Of a stretch of 64,000 nt of DNA, positions 31,695-44,258 are shown in pieces. Within the stretch, counting starts at the first letter, position 1. Each line of letters starts with the position of its first letter. A model generated the notes under the pieces. It did no database searches. It was not told where the DNA came from and was given only the letters and a program-made list of their open reading frames with translations. A program made the translations under genes and the position numbers. This DNA is from Tilletia caries (taxonomy: Eukaryota > Basidiomycota > Exobasidiomycetes > Tilletiales > Tilletiaceae), in assembly GCA_032718865.1 (NCBI GenBank), contig JALUTQ010000009.1, forward strand, positions 347,773-411,772, written 5' to 3'.

Positions 31695-33744
31695 CTACAC
31701 CTTCTTAAAATAGTTCATAAGCGTGTTGGACTGTGGTGGGCCTGTGCTGTCTTTTTTCTTCTTCCTTGCCGGAGACGTCGAGCTGCCCGGTTCCACCGGG
31801 TCCTTGACGCCAATCTCCATGAGAGCCACGAACCGCTCGAAGAACTCGTGCGGAATGATGCCTCCGGATGCTTGCCTGTGTCCGCGAGCAAAGTTTCCGA
31901 CCGAGACTCGATCTTGTTGTTGCTGGCTGGAACCCTCAGCCGACGATGACGGGCTTGATAAGGATGCCGTTGTCTCGCCCTTGGTAGGCTGTTCCGGAGA
32001 TGTACTGGCGATTATTGGGCCAAGATCGTCCCCTTCATCGATTCCACTCTCGCTATCTTCGGTCGCTTGCTTCAAGTCGCGAAGAAAGTTTGGGTCCCGT
32101 GCTGCGTAGTCATGCAACAGATCGATGAGATCTGGATCTTCACCACTGCCACAACGAACCCCAGCGTCTGTCAGCGATCCAGTTTCAAAGAAAAACTCTG
32201 TACAGCCTTCCGTTGGTCTACTCACCGAGTTTTGGCAGCTTGTGCGATGCGGCAGCTGAAGTGTGTCAAGCCTCCTCTTGGCCCATCAGCATCCTGTTGG
32301 GCAACGATACCGCCAGCCGCACCAGCAGATGAGCCCGACTCCGAGTACCCATCGTTCGCACACATCACCGCCTGCAACTTTTTCGCCCCACGCAACGTAC
32401 CGGACCATCGAGTCGCAATGCCCGGATGCACCTGAAAGCCACTTCGAATGCGCAACAGGGCGATCCGGCCGTCTCTGCTGAACTTGGGTGGCGTATGTGT
32501 GCATCGTTCTGTCTCGGCTGCTACGGATTCGCGTGCGGCGTGGAGACGGGCGAGATCCTTGACGAGCTCGGCACTGTGTGTGCTTGAAGCAGGGGAGTTG
32601 AGACCGTCGGCGATGAAGGCGGGCGAGTCGGCTTTGAGGAGCACTCGCCAGGCAGTGATGGTGTCAAAGGCCGGTGTTCTTCGTGCTGTTGGCGGGGAAC
32701 AAGGAGAGCACGTCAACAATTGTGATCCGTCAGGGTACACGGAGAGGCAGATGACGTACGTGCATTGAGCAGAGCGATGGCCGTCCCAAGCTTCTTCTTC
32801 GTCCACCGCTTGATCTGCGCCGCCATGTCCGGAAAAGGTGGATCCCACTTGACCGACACGCTGAGATCACCCATAGTTCCAATGAGGCAGAGCCAGTCAA
32901 TAAGATCGCCCGCTTCTGCATCGGAGAGACCGGCGCCGGACTTTGCTTTGGAGGATGTGAGGAGTGGGCGGCATAGGTGCCAAGTCAGCAAGGCAGTGGT
33001 GGCGACTGGCTCACTGTGTGATGCATTAACGAGCAAGGCACCACGAGGTCCGCCTTCCGTCGGGTTGGGAAGGAAGTGATGATCTAGAACCATGGTGTAG
33101 ACCTTGTCGGCAGAAGACATCGTGCTCTGGGGATCGTCGACTGCCTCCCATTCCCACCCGTGCTCAGCTCCTTCCACCAAGGCAGGTCCTTCTCTGCTGC
33201 CTTGGTCCAGCACGATGACCCATTTTGCCCCGTATGCTTGCATTGCCTCGCGTTCGGACGTTGAGGCAGGATGATTGCCCTTGCTCATAAGATGGACGTC
33301 CAGCAACGATTCATCCAGCCCGAGCGCCCGTAAGGTTCTATAGAGGATCACGCCTGCGCTGAGACCATCTGCATCTTTGTCTATGGAAGCATGGAGAAGA
33401 AGACGGTAAGGTAAGATGGGCCTTCTCCTAAGCAAGGCACATGTCAAGAACGTACCTGGAACGAGAAGTACCTTTTCTCCTGCCCGAGCACAGCGTAGAA
33501 TGAAGCGTTCCGCATTCTTGAGCGCGGAGGCGGGTGCTGGCCAGGCGTACGCTTCTTTCCCGACCACCTGCTTTCGTACGGACCCGGTTGAAGCCGACGG
33601 AGATGGGTGTGATGCTGCTGATGGCGAGCGTTTGCGTTTGCGAGTAGGAGAGGTCGTCTGATCGTGCTGAGCTTTGCTTTCGCTCATGATCAGTCGATGC
33701 TGAGCACCGGACGCCGCGGCAGGGAGATTGAGAGGGCTTCCCAT
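31695..33744 (-). CDS. RecJ-like DHH phosphoesterase with PIP-like C-terminus
   Basis: Four exons (33,744-33,456; 33,380-32,760; 32,685-32,226; 32,145-31,695) give 606 residues. A basic Ser-rich N-terminus (TRKRKRSPSAAS) is followed by DHH-family motifs: DKDADGLSAGVIL (motif I), VIVLDQG (II), MVLDHH (III) and IGTMGDLS (IV). A DHHA1-like region follows (ARLHAARESVAAE, KLQAVMCANDGYSESGSSAGAAGG). The tail contains GNFARGHRQASGGIIPHEFFERF and ends SNTLMNYFKKV, which resembles a PCNA-interacting peptide lacking the usual Gln. The DHH family includes RecJ, Cdc45 and exopolyphosphatases. The Gly-rich nucleic-acid-binding style and PIP-like end favour a replication or repair nuclease (inference). In-frame upstream codons to 33,855 could add a mitochondrial-like leader. 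Confidence 0.75.
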
Positions 33745-35039
33745 TTTGAAAGAGGAGGAAGGTGAAGGCAGGTGCCTGTAAGTGCTTAGACGATGAATGG
33801 TCGCGAAGTTACGTGTCCGAGCGAGGATGAAGCGACCGAGAGCGGAATGCAGCATCGACGCCAGGAATGAATAATGAATCCTGCTTGACTTTTTTGCTCC
33901 AGTCCGCAATGAAAGTAGTCCGCGCTCTGGAGCTCAGGCTATACGCTCCGTCTTCAATCTTCATGCGTCCTGGAGATCAGAGGAGATCAGTGGTGAATGC
34001 CAGCGCAAATGTGGTCAGCGCGGCCATCCTGTCGAGGTTTGGCCTTCCCGATGGATGATGCTGAGCTCGTCCGTTCTCAACCTCTTCTGAGCTCGTACAC
34101 AAACCATTCATACCGTGTCGGTCCCATTTCGCACTTCACCTTCGCTGGACGCTGGACGCTGGCCAGCATTGCAGGCCATCCATCGACGCGTCAAGCGTCA
34201 AGCATCACGACGGCTGGAGCAGACGGAGTGCAGACAGCAGACAGGGAAGGATGTGAACTCTGGACTGCGGCTGGGTGCTCGTATACATTCACACCACCGG
34301 TTCGAATTGCCAAAGTCTTCTCCGGGTTGCTTGCCTTCCGAGTTCCCGGCGCGGTCAATTATATAACGCGACTCACTGACTTACATATAGGTCGGCTGCC
34401 CAGTGCATATCTTCGGTCTTCAGCGCTTCAGCGCTCTGGCCGCTACATATACTCGTACGTAGCGTGGATAGGATGCCCGAAGGTCAGAGCGTTGAGCTGA
34501 TGATGTGACGCTGTGACGACTGACGATGTCGCTATCTGGCTAATTGAGCTTCTGGACTGTCTCGTTCGGGATGGCAATAGTGTCTTCCGAAGTCCCGAAG
34601 TTCTATGCACATACCGGTCAAGCATCATCGTAACTGCCCACATCAACGCATCAACGCCAGCGCCACCAACATGGACGTGTGCTGAGCCGTGAGCCGTGGG
34701 CGTAAGCTGAGGCCCGCTATTCACGATGCTTCTGTGTGGTACTCGCCGAGGATGCGTGGATGCTCTCTATAGATGGATAGCACAGCCGCTATATCTGCAA
34801 TGAAGATCCTCGCACGCGCCGCTCGAGCTTATCTGTCACGACGAGCTGCACTCAGCTGCTCGCCAAGGTGAAGCGACGGAGATGAGATGGATAATGCTGG
34901 CGCTGACGGTGCTGGCAGCTGGACGGCAGACGGCACGCAGCGCGCGACGCAGCACGCGTGACACGGTCGCGCGCCCTGGATTAGGCTGAGTATATTTCAG
35001 GGCAAAGTGAAAAGTGAGGTCTTTTTACTCCTTATCATG
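33745..35039. other. Long intergenic region, no gene recognised
   Basis: About 1.3 kb without a convincing gene on either strand. It contains a CGCGCGACGCAGCACGCGTGACACGG GC-rich patch near 34,940-34,970. It may carry regulatory sites for the Mig1 gene. Confidence 0.5.
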
Positions 35040-36562
35040 GTTTGATCGACACTGAGGAGATGACGGGGCCCCACTTCCGGTTATCCCCGAAACACGAAAA
35101 GGTGGCGGTTTTTGAGCCCGAGACCGAGGTGGGGAGGTGGGACGTGGAAGCCGGCGAGAGGATCGTCCAGTCCAGAAGCGCCTGCCCGCTGCCTGGCTGC
35201 CTGGCGCCTCGCAACTCTCCGCGTCCCGCAAGGAGAGCAGATGAAGATATGTAATATAGGCAGCGGCCGGCTGTCGTCTGTCGATCAAGCTCGATGCATG
35301 TGTGGTATCTGTCCAGTCTCCGAGTTGAGGTTTTTTTGCAGCGGCCCCTGACTAAAATTTTCACCCCACACGGCGGTACGGCGGTTCCTCGATTGATCTC
35401 ATCATCTCAGTCGACTTCCCCACTCCCCCTCACTTCCCTCTCTCTCTCTCTTTGCTTGCTTTCTCCCTCCCTTCCCCATCTTCTCTTAGTTCGCCGAGGG
35501 ACCGAACAGACACACGCGGAGCCCAGAGACGCAAGAAACGCCCAGCATCTGGGGCAGCCCGGGTGTCCCGAAAGCGAAACTCACAAGGCACGCACGCACA
35601 GCACTTCACACAGGCCACAGCAGACGCGTTAGACGCGGGCGGGGAAAAAAATCTTCTCCAGTCCGCTTTGTATGTGTGGGGAGGGAGGCAGCCAGACTTC
35701 TATCTCCCCTCACGCCTCACGCCTCACCGCTCACCCCACCGCTCAGTCGCAAACAGAGCACCGGAGAACGGAGAACGGAGACCGGCAAGGAAAAAATAAG
35801 GAGGTATTCGCAGGCACAGCCCGCAGCCCGCAGCCCGCAGCCCATTCCAATCGCAAGAGAGAAAGGGAAGGATACGAGAGTAGCTCAGCTCAAGCTCACA
35901 CACTGCGATTCCGCCCGCTCTCTCGAATCCCTTCCCACCATTCTCGCTCGTCCTTCTCTCTCCCCCAACCGCTCTCCACACGCCGAGCCTGTCAAGCAGC
36001 GTCAGCACCCTCGCCAGCGCATCAGCCCTCAGCACTCTCATCAGCCCATCGGAATTTTCTCAACGCATAGCATCTAGCACGCGATTGATTACACACTGAC
36101 TCGCGCGACGATCAACATCAACTTCGACATCAACATCAACACCAACACCAACACCAACACCATCACCAACGATCCCGAGCACCGGATCCGCACGTGAACG
36201 CCCGGACCTCGCCGACGCGGTCTTGACTCTGTAGAAATTACAGGCATCTTCATTGAGCAAGGTGAGCTGATATCCCAGCCAGGCAGTCGCTTCCTGTTCA
36301 TTACCACAACTTGCGATCTCATCCCGACCTTCTCCCATATAACCTTCTCACAGCTTCTTCTTGCGATCCACGACATCAAGCTTGATACCCGCCGCCGATA
36401 GCAGCGATCAACCCTCGCTCACTCACACATAGTCAGTACCTCACCAGCGCACACCGCTCATCGTATCTTCGCAGCTTGACTGACCATCGATCTCCACCGC
36501 TCGCTCGTCTCTGAACAGGACCGAACCGGACAACTTCCTTCACCACACCGTCTCCAATCCCA
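35040..36562 (+). promoter_or_regulatory. Promoter and long leader of the Mig1/CreA gene
   Basis: About 1.5 kb without a supported gene directly upstream of the repressor. It holds CT-rich tracts (35,400-35,480), a CAGCCCG tandem (about 35,817-35,841) and a CATCAACAC-type tandem (about 36,110-36,165). The leader directly before the ATG at 36,563 is CA-rich. Long leaders with upstream start codons are common for fungal regulator genes. Whether introns lie in this leader cannot be decided from sequence alone. Confidence 0.5.
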
Positions 36563-39500
36563 ATGAATGCGCCCCAGATGATGAAGGACGAACAGGACCC
36601 AGCCACAGTTCCCTCCGAAATGGAGATCAATAGCACCGACAACGCCATGGACGGTGGCGATGTGCAAAATGGCGACGGTTCCATGGACAAGTCCAACATA
36701 CCACGCCCATACAAGTGCCCCCTCTGCTCCAGGGCCTTCTATCGTCTCGAGCATCAGACTCGACACATTCGCACCCACACCGGCGAGAAACCTCACGCCT
36801 GTACACACCCCGGATGCGGAAAGCGCTTCAGTCGCAGTGACGAGCTCACTCGCCATGCCCGCATCCACACCAATCCCAAAAAGACCACGACTTCCACAAC
36901 TTCCAAGGTCGACAAGAAGGCTGCTGCTGCCGCTGCTACGACATCGGCTGCCGCTGCTGCTGCAAACGCCATCGTAGCAGCATCGTCCAGCTCCCCCGAT
37001 CCGGCAGCAGTACTTATGCAACAAGATCCCCAAACAGGGCCCAAGAAGAAGTCATCGGCCCGCTTCCACGTCGGAGGCGACGACGATGACGCGGCTGACG
37101 GTGACAGCGACACTGAACGCGACCAACCCGGCTTGCATGCACGCGACCCAACTGCAAGCAGCAGTACAAGCAGCAACAAGAAGCGATCTCGATCAAACGT
37201 AGCACCCGCTCTGTCGGGCGTCCCTGACCTGCCGCATGTATCGGAAGAGATGTCAGCCTTGGCCATGCTTGCTACGGATGAACTCAATGCTCTCAACCGC
37301 GCTCAGCAGAACCAGGCACATCACCCACCTCTCTCGTCCTGGTACCCTGTACAACATCCGAACGAGCTCCCTAAGGACTCAATGGTGCCACCACCATTCC
37401 CGCACACGTCCCACCCAGGAGCTTTCAACTTCCACAGACATCCAGTTCCCGGCCAGTCCGCTCCTCCGCTGCCTCCCCCACCGTTCAGTGAGCAGAACCA
37501 GACAAGTGGTCCACCAATGGCGCCACACGCTTTCGGAACTGCCGTCTTCCCCGTCGATGCTTGGGGCAGGCCGATCGTGACTGGGACCGGGCCATTCGGT
37601 CCTATAGCCATCGAGGGGCCGCCATCCTGTATGCATGACGAGTGCCATCGAAGATATGCTGAGCGTCAAGCTATGGCAGAGCAGCACTTGCACCGAATGG
37701 GCATGCATCCCGGATCGCCAATGACGAACATGCCAGGGGTGCCAGGCTCCCAACAACATCATTTCTACCCTGGGCACGCCCCCTTCGTCGGCGGAAGCAA
37801 CGGCATCGATGCCCACCTGGGCCACATGCCGGCGCCTCCGAGCACGAGCAGCGGGCTCAGCAATCACACGGTCATGGAGGACCCTCCAGGAAGTGCGCAT
37901 GGCCAGCACTTCCCGCTGCCGACGGGCGATGGTACCCACCATCTACCGACCGGCATCGTAAACGGAGCCAATGGAACGAACGGGATCCATCACCCTGTCC
38001 AACCGCAGGATTTTGGATCGAACCCGAGCAGTATGCCGAGCAGTGCGGAACATTCACCTCATTTTTCACCGAATGACAGCATTGCGACTGAGGAATACGG
38101 CGACGTTGACGTCGACCGATCCGAGGGCGAGCGCGGAGGCGAGCTCAAAGCTACTGCTCAGTGCATGATGCAGCAACGGCCCAGTGCCGCTAGCACCAGC
38201 GCCAGATTACCAGCCGCACGCCGGGTATCACACCCGGCTCAGTTGGCAGCGCTGCGCAGCTCCATGCACGACACTCCAGGCGGAGGGGTTCCTTCAATTG
38301 CTGCCTTATACGCGCCCCACAACCAAGCCCAACAGGCTCACCACTACCACCAGTATCGTCAGCAGCAACATCCAAATCATTCACATTCTCACATCTCACC
38401 GCCTCAGCACCCGGCTGCACTTGTTCATCGGACGAGCGGTCCGGCTGGTCATCTCATCAGAGAAGCTCGGCCGGAATGGACTCCCTCGAGCAGTCCTGTG
38501 CTCGGTCCGCTCCGCAACATGAGCCTGTTTGGGAGCCAGACCGTACCCAACAGCCCTCAGCCGTCACGTCCAGGATCGCCTGATCACCATCACCACCAAC
38601 ATCAGCAGCAACAGCAGCAGCAGCAGCAAATGCGGTCTCGATTCTCGCCTCGGCGGCCCGGGGATGAACTTTCTCCTCCTCACCCTGTTGGCTGCGGTCT
38701 TCACAGCAATCATGGCTCACACCACCACTTGAGCAGCCTGGGTCACCACCACGAAGGTCCCGCTCATGTGCCTGGTGCCGGTCATCATGGCTCCCACCGC
38801 CATCGCAGCCACCCGTACGGATTGCCCCCTCCCGACAGCGCCCGCTCACGCTCGCACCACCATCTGTCCTCGCTGGGCACGACGTCAGGAGCGGGTTCAA
38901 TTTCGTCTCACCATGCCAGCACGTCGACGGAGCGCAGCACTGCGCTGGCTGAGCGGTCTCCTACGATGAGCCGGCCGGGAAGCAGGCGTCATTCGCCCGA
39001 ATTGCTTACGGTTGCGCCTAAGCTGGGTCGGTCACAGAGCTTCCGTGACAGTCAGCGGGCACACAATTTCAGCTTGAGTGCGTATCATCTCGCTTCGCCG
39101 GGAGAGGAGGGTCCGAGTCGGGTTCCATCGGGAAGCTCGTCGCGAGCGGCATCGCGGGGCGAGGGCCACTATGCCGATGATCATTCTTCGCATCATCTGT
39201 CTCAGGGTCATCACCATGCTGCTGGTTCGCTCTCAGCTGGAAACTCGCGCGTCTCTTTGACTGCGTTAGCTGCGGCTTCGACTCATTCGTCGATTGGATC
39301 GCGAATTCATATGTCGCACCCGCCTCTCGGCCATGCAAGTGGATCAGGCGCACTGCACGGGCATTCCAATCACTCGCACGCGCGTGATGATCCCCACCAC
39401 CACCACCATCACAATAATCATCACCACCACCAACATCACCACCCGTCCTCGCAGCACCCGCACCCGACAGGCTCAGGCTCTGCTGTCGGGCTCTCGCTCA

Positions 39501-40387
39501 AGGACCGCTACCGTTCGTCGGCATCTCGATCGGCTCCTGCTTCTGCTGCGAATACTCCGCCTGGCTCTCCCTCGATGACGCGGCGTGAGTTGTCGGGGTT
39601 GGCGATGCGACCGTTGCACGGGGTGGGAGGTCCGAGTGGTGGGAACAGTGCTTCGAGCAGTGAAGTGAGCTTTGGGTTTGATCGTAGTGGATCGGGTGTG
39701 GGCCTGAGTGCCGCTGGGACGAGTGGAGGCCCCGCGCTGGGAAGTGGTGTTCACAGCGGGGAGAGTAGTCCAGGTACCGCGTACAGCTCATTGCCAAACA
39801 GTGCTGCTGCCAGTCCGCGCGGTCAAGCAGCTGCAGCGGCCGCTGCCGCTGCTGCTGCCGGTGGTGGTGCATCACAGCCACCGCTTGCGCGGAACAAGTC
39901 GAAGGGATTCGTCGGGCTGAACAAGTTTACGCCTATCACGGATCCTGGCTCGCTCATCTCGAACACGTCGCCTTCGTCGACCAGCACTGTGCTCGGAGGT
40001 GGAAGTGGAGGTGGAGGCTCGGGTACGACGCTGCCCTCGCTGCAGCAGGCGATCAGTCGGGAGGGCAGTCCTTCGGACGTGATTCTGCCGCAGCCTTTGC
40101 TTCGTTCTTCGTCGAGTCAGAGTACGGGTAGTGCTGGAAGCGGCGGGGTGGCGCGGATGCCTGGTCCTGTGCGGATCAACAGTAGCGGGTCCACTTCCTC
40201 GGGCGGCGGTGGTGGTCGGTTGCCTGAGGAACCGTTGCCTTCGAAGAGTGGTCCGCCGGGCCGTTCGGGGAGCTGGGTCTCCGGTGCCCAACAGCATCGC
40301 GAGTCTGTTTCGCATGGAGCGGGCGGCAGCGAGGGCGGCGACGGGGGCAAGAGCGAGGTTATGGACCTCGATGATGAACGGGCTTGA
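36563..40387 (+). CDS. MIG1: Mig1/CreA-type C2H2 carbon catabolite repressor
   Basis: A single-exon gene of 1,274 codons. Residues about 47-105 form two C2H2 fingers, [31 protein letters not shown] then [28 protein letters not shown], which are diagnostic of Mig1/CreA. The family binds GC-rich SYGGRG sites to repress genes for other carbon sources when glucose is present. The rest is disordered: poly-Ala after the fingers, a His/Gln-rich middle (runs near 38,580-38,630 and 39,395-39,455), an acidic patch, and Gly/Ser-rich repeats. [12 protein letters not shown] and [18 protein letters not shown] are short conserved-looking islands. It is longer than ascomycete CreA. Start: first ATG of the open frame, directly before the finger region. 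Identity secure; targets inferred from family. Confidence 0.93.
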   Translation: MNAPQMMKDEQDPATVPSEMEINSTDNAMDGGDVQNGDGSMDKSNIPRPYKCPLCSRAFYRLEHQTRHIRTHTGEKPHACTHPGCGKRFSRSDELTRHARIHTNPKKTTTSTTSKVDKKAAAAAATTSAAAAAANAIVAASSSSPDPAAVLMQQDPQTGPKKKSSARFHVGGDDDDAADGDSDTERDQPGLHARDPTASSSTSSNKKRSRSNVAPALSGVPDLPHVSEEMSALAMLATDELNALNRAQQNQAHHPPLSSWYPVQHPNELPKDSMVPPPFPHTSHPGAFNFHRHPVPGQSAPPLPPPPFSEQNQTSGPPMAPHAFGTAVFPVDAWGRPIVTGTGPFGPIAIEGPPSCMHDECHRRYAERQAMAEQHLHRMGMHPGSPMTNMPGVPGSQQHHFYPGHAPFVGGSNGIDAHLGHMPAPPSTSSGLSNHTVMEDPPGSAHGQHFPLPTGDGTHHLPTGIVNGANGTNGIHHPVQPQDFGSNPSSMPSSAEHSPHFSPNDSIATEEYGDVDVDRSEGERGGELKATAQCMMQQRPSAASTSARLPAARRVSHPAQLAALRSSMHDTPGGGVPSIAALYAPHNQAQQAHHYHQYRQQQHPNHSHSHISPPQHPAALVHRTSGPAGHLIREARPEWTPSSSPVLGPLRNMSLFGSQTVPNSPQPSRPGSPDHHHHQHQQQQQQQQQMRSRFSPRRPGDELSPPHPVGCGLHSNHGSHHHLSSLGHHHEGPAHVPGAGHHGSHRHRSHPYGLPPPDSARSRSHHHLSSLGTTSGAGSISSHHASTSTERSTALAERSPTMSRPGSRRHSPELLTVAPKLGRSQSFRDSQRAHNFSLSAYHLASPGEEGPSRVPSGSSSRAASRGEGHYADDHSSHHLSQGHHHAAGSLSAGNSRVSLTALAAASTHSSIGSRIHMSHPPLGHASGSGALHGHSNHSHARDDPHHHHHHNNHHHHQHHHPSSQHPHPTGSGSAVGLSLKDRYRSSASRSAPASAANTPPGSPSMTRRELSGLAMRPLHGVGGPSGGNSASSSEVSFGFDRSGSGVGLSAAGTSGGPALGSGVHSGESSPGTAYSSLPNSAAASPRGQAAAAAAAAAAAGGGASQPPLARNKSKGFVGLNKFTPITDPGSLISNTSPSSTSTVLGGGSGGGGSGTTLPSLQQAISREGSPSDVILPQPLLRSSSSQSTGSAGSGGVARMPGPVRINSSGSTSSGGGGGRLPEEPLPSKSGPPGRSGSWVSGAQQHRESVSHGAGGSEGGDGGKSEVMDLDDERA

Positions 40388-41042
40388 ATGTTTATACGGC
40401 CCTGCGACTTTTTTTTTTCCCAACGCGCCTTCCCACTCACTCATCATGCGACCTTTCGACTGGCTTCTTTTAACGCGTCTGCGCCATCGACTTCTCGGTC
40501 CATCTCGATACCCGCCATCTCGCGGCCCTGGCCTTTATTTCTCCCTCCTCCCGACTTGCCCTTGGTCCAACTTTTTCGGTCTATCTTTCCCCTCCCGGCT
40601 CGCCTCTGAACCGCTTCTATTTTTCTTTCGATTGCTTCTCCACCCGCTCCCCACTTCTCTCTCCCCCGGCCCCCCACCTCTTCGAGTTATTTCCAGTCCT
40701 CCAATTGGAGCGCGCTTCTATTTCCCCACCACTGCCTTCTCGCTTTCTCTCTCTCTCAGCTCGGCTCTCGTCCCCCAACCTCCCCCTCCGTAGATGTCGT
40801 CGTCCGATAGCTTCCGTTCCTGTTGTTCTTCGTTCATCTTGGATCTCCTTCTTCCATAGACGAAATTGATGTCTGCCAGAGAACGTCTTGTCTGTCAGTC
40901 AGTCCTTGCTCCGTTACGCGTTGCGTTCCCGCCTGAATGCGATTCTGGATGACGTCGGTGCGGTCGGTGAGATTGGGCAAGGACATGGGTTGTGGTAGGG
41001 ATGAGAGCGACCATCATCAGCTCCCACCCGTTGTGTGATAGA
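40388..41042. other. 3' flank of MIG1 and promoter of the DUF726 gene
   Basis: Strongly pyrimidine-rich on the + strand, with T- and CT-runs. No gene is supported. Confidence 0.55.
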
Positions 41043-44000
41043 ATGATGTCCTCTTCTCATGGCAGCAGCAGCAAGGGCGCTGCTGGCGCACTCGACCTCA
41101 GCGCGCTCGAGTCCCACTCCGGTTCTTGGTCGGCCGACCTGCGCTGGGCAGTCTGCATTGCAGTCGCCTACGCAGCCCAGCGATGCCTGCTCCGCGTCCA
41201 GGTCACTTCGGACTCTGGCTCCAGTGCCAGTGCTCCTGCGCAGGCCCAGCCGAACGCGCTCCCGCTCTCCCGGCGCCTTCAAGAAGACTGGCAGACCTAC
41301 GGAGACGGCTTCGTTCAGGCGACCTGCCAGCATCTCGGTGTCGACCAGTCTGCCCTGCCTCCCGGTCCGCTCACCATCGAAGACGTCCTCTCGGCTTCGC
41401 ACGGTCGTATCAAGGACGAGGAGGCATACGACATCTTCCAACACACCGTCGTACACCCGCACGAAGCAAGTCTTGAGCAAGGCATCTCCCTCGAGAGAGA
41501 GATTACTGCGCGCCAGGCTGCTCTGCGCAAAATCCGGCGTCAGCAAGAGGAGGAGCGAGGAGAGCTCGCCCATGACGCTGATGAGGACGCAGTCGAGCTC
41601 TCATGGGACCATGTCTCCGAAGAGTCTGCTAAGAGGCGCCGTAGGTTCATGAAGATGCAGGCCGTCCTCCACCCCGACCGCACAGGCGGTCCCTTGACGG
41701 AGCATGGAGACCGAGGCGACAGTCAGAGCCAGCATAACGCAGATCAGATCCCACATGAGCTCCTGCTCATCGCACTTGGACTGGGCCGATATCGGGACGA
41801 GCATACATCAGGTTCAGAGCCCCTGTTCGAAGGAGAAGCTGCCTTCGGCTCCGCGCAGCTCGACCACAGGGGCACCGAGAAGGCCAACGCCTTTGAATCT
41901 ACGGAGCTCGGCCGCATTACCGTCGAGAAAGCCCAGGTTGAGCAGGAGAGGGAACTTGTCCAGAAAGAGCTTGAGGAGCTTCGAATTGCGCAAGGTCCAG
42001 CAAAGACAGCCCAGGCTCAAAAAGTTCAACCGCAGCACCGACCACTGCCAGCCCCACCGCAGGCAGCGCCTGTAAACGCTCCAGCGAAGCAGAAGAATCC
42101 TGCACCAGTGGAAAATCAGCCTCTCGGACAGGCTGGCGCAGCCTTCGGGAAAGCGTGGTCATCCTTCGCCAAGGGCGCCTCCACCTTTGCCGCCAACACA
42201 GCCGCAGCCGCAAAAAACGCAACACAGCAGACGTTCCCTGGCCAAGCATCTCCCGAAGCACAAGCGCAAGCAAAAACGCCAACTTCATCTGCGGACAGGT
42301 CTCCGGCCGGCGAGAAGCAGGCTGTGAAGCCGAATGAGCCTTTCCACTTCGACTCGCGAGCCCGTGCGATCATTTTCGTCGCATTTTTGGCCATGGGAGG
42401 CGAAGCTGTTGATATTTGGAGGGCAGAAAAGGTATTGGCTCAGGTGAGTCCCATGCTGCGCTTGTTTACTTTGCCTCTTACATGGCTTAACATTAACCCG
42501 AGGCACGTATTTTTACCATTTCGCAGACCATCTACTTCATCATGAGCTCGGCGCGAGCGAATCAGCACGAACAAGGTAAACAGGACCCCCTCGCGACGGG
42601 CGGCGGAGCAGCAAACGATCGCACCGAGAGCATGAATCAGGGATCGGCCACATCGATTGCTCGCGAAAAGCTTCGATCCTCAACGTGGGCGAAACGGGCT
42701 GCCATAGGAGCGGGCTTTGCCGTCGGAGGTGTCGTTGTCGGTCTCACGGGAGGTCTGGCAGCGCCCTTGATCGCCCCTGCCCTCGCTGGCTTGACCGGAA
42801 TGGCCTTTTTGGGCTCAGCAGGTAAGTAAATGCTCAACTTTCAAGGGGAGCGGCAGGTCTCTGACACTTACATATCCCACACATAGGCGGAGTTATTGCG
42901 CTTGGGACCTTACTTGGGCTCGGAGGAGGCGGTCTGGCAGGCTATCGCGTCCGGCGACGACTCATGGGTGTCGATTCCTTTACATTCGTCGAAGTGGGTG
43001 AGGGCGCGATGATCAAGAAGGAACTTGAGGAAGGCGGAATGGCAGGAGGCAGTAGTGGTCTGGCCAGCCTGCACGCCACAATCGCTGTCCCTGGTCTCTG
43101 TCTGACGGAAGGCTCTGGGGTTAAAATGTGGGACCGCGCGTTCTCAAATGCACCGCGGCTGATGGGTGCACAATCTGGTCTGTCGACCGCCAAGCCGGAC
43201 GGCCGGGACGTCTTTGTTAGCGTCTTTGAGCAGAAGCTTATGGCGGAAGCGGGCGAGGGACTGTACAGCTTTGTCCGGAGTACTGCTATCAAGCAAGTTG
43301 GTGCGTATTGCCTCCCGGGAAACGTAATGGTCCGTACCATGATATCTGACTGACAAGCCTTTGCTGCACCTTCACGCAGGCACCAGAGCTGCAACGGAAA
43401 TCTTGAAGACCACCGCAATGGCTGGACTCGTCGCAATCACTCTGCCATTGACGGTCGTCAATGCCACGGGCATGGCCTTAGACGGGCTCTTCGCCCGAGC
43501 CAAGACCAGGTGCGCCAGGGCCGGCTTGGTCCTAGCGGAGACCCTCATCGAGGAGAGACAAGGCCATCGACCGGTCATCCTGATCGCCCACTCCCTCGGC
43601 TGTGTCACAGTCATGGAGGCTCTCCTCGAGCTCAGCCGGCGCGCGGAAGGCCAGACGTGCGCAAGTGACACGGCCCCGCCGAGCAAGGACGGTTCTGCCC
43701 TTCCCAGCGTGACCAGTACTGGCAAAGTTCCCGCCAATCTCTCGCACATCGTCGACAGCGTCTACCTCATCTCTGCGCCGTGTAGGTACAACTCCCAAGA
43801 CTGGGCGCGCGCCCGGAGGGTGGTGGCCCGGCGCTTCGTCAATGCGTTCTCGTCGAAAGATCTCGTCTCGTCGGTTGCGACGATCCTGGGCGACGGACTG
43901 ACGTTGCGGGGGATTGCGCAGGGCAGTCTGACTAAAGACGTGGGTGTTCAAGCGGCGGGGAGCGTCGGGGTGGGCCAAGAGATCAGTGAGCGGGATGGGA

Positions 44001-44134
44001 TCGAAGATGTGGATGTGAGCGATATCATTATCGGTCATTTTGACGGGGTGGTCGACCCGCCGGACAGGAGCGCGGTAGAGCCACGGGATCGACTTCATGA
44101 AGTCATCCAACGTCTGGGAGTCTTCGACCACTGA
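41043..44134 (+). CDS. DUF726 (TMCO4/Mil1-type) membrane alpha/beta hydrolase
   Basis: Exons 41,043-42,443, 42,527-42,821, 42,887-43,300 and 43,380-44,134 give 954 residues. The N-terminal half is soluble and charged, with a coiled coil (VEKAQVEQERELVQKELEEL) and a Pro/Ala-rich linker. Exons 2 and 3 encode two hydrophobic Gly-rich segments (KRAAIGAGFAVGGVVVGLTGGLAAPLIAPALAGL and GVIALGTLLGLGGGGLAGY), the hallmark of the family. A fungal hydrolase elbow follows: GHRPVILIAHSLGCVTVMEALLEL (Ser in HSLG). The C-terminus has DSVYLISAPCRY and a RRFVNAFSSKDLV block. Yeast Mil1 and animal TMCO4 are relatives; their substrates are not settled. An in-frame ATG at 41,001 is an alternative start. Confidence 0.85.
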
Positions 44135-44258
44135 TCGTTTGACCTGATGGACATTGTTTTGTTTCGTGTGTTGTACCCAGTCTCAAGGCATAAATAATCC
44201 TCATCTTCATCAACAATAATACGCTGGTTGGATTCCAAACACATGCGCAGCGAGAAAG

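Noticed and set aside
38700..40450. Several long open frames on both strands over the MIG1 gene
   Set aside because: These are shadows of low-complexity His/Ser/Gly codons inside the 1,274-codon repressor frame.
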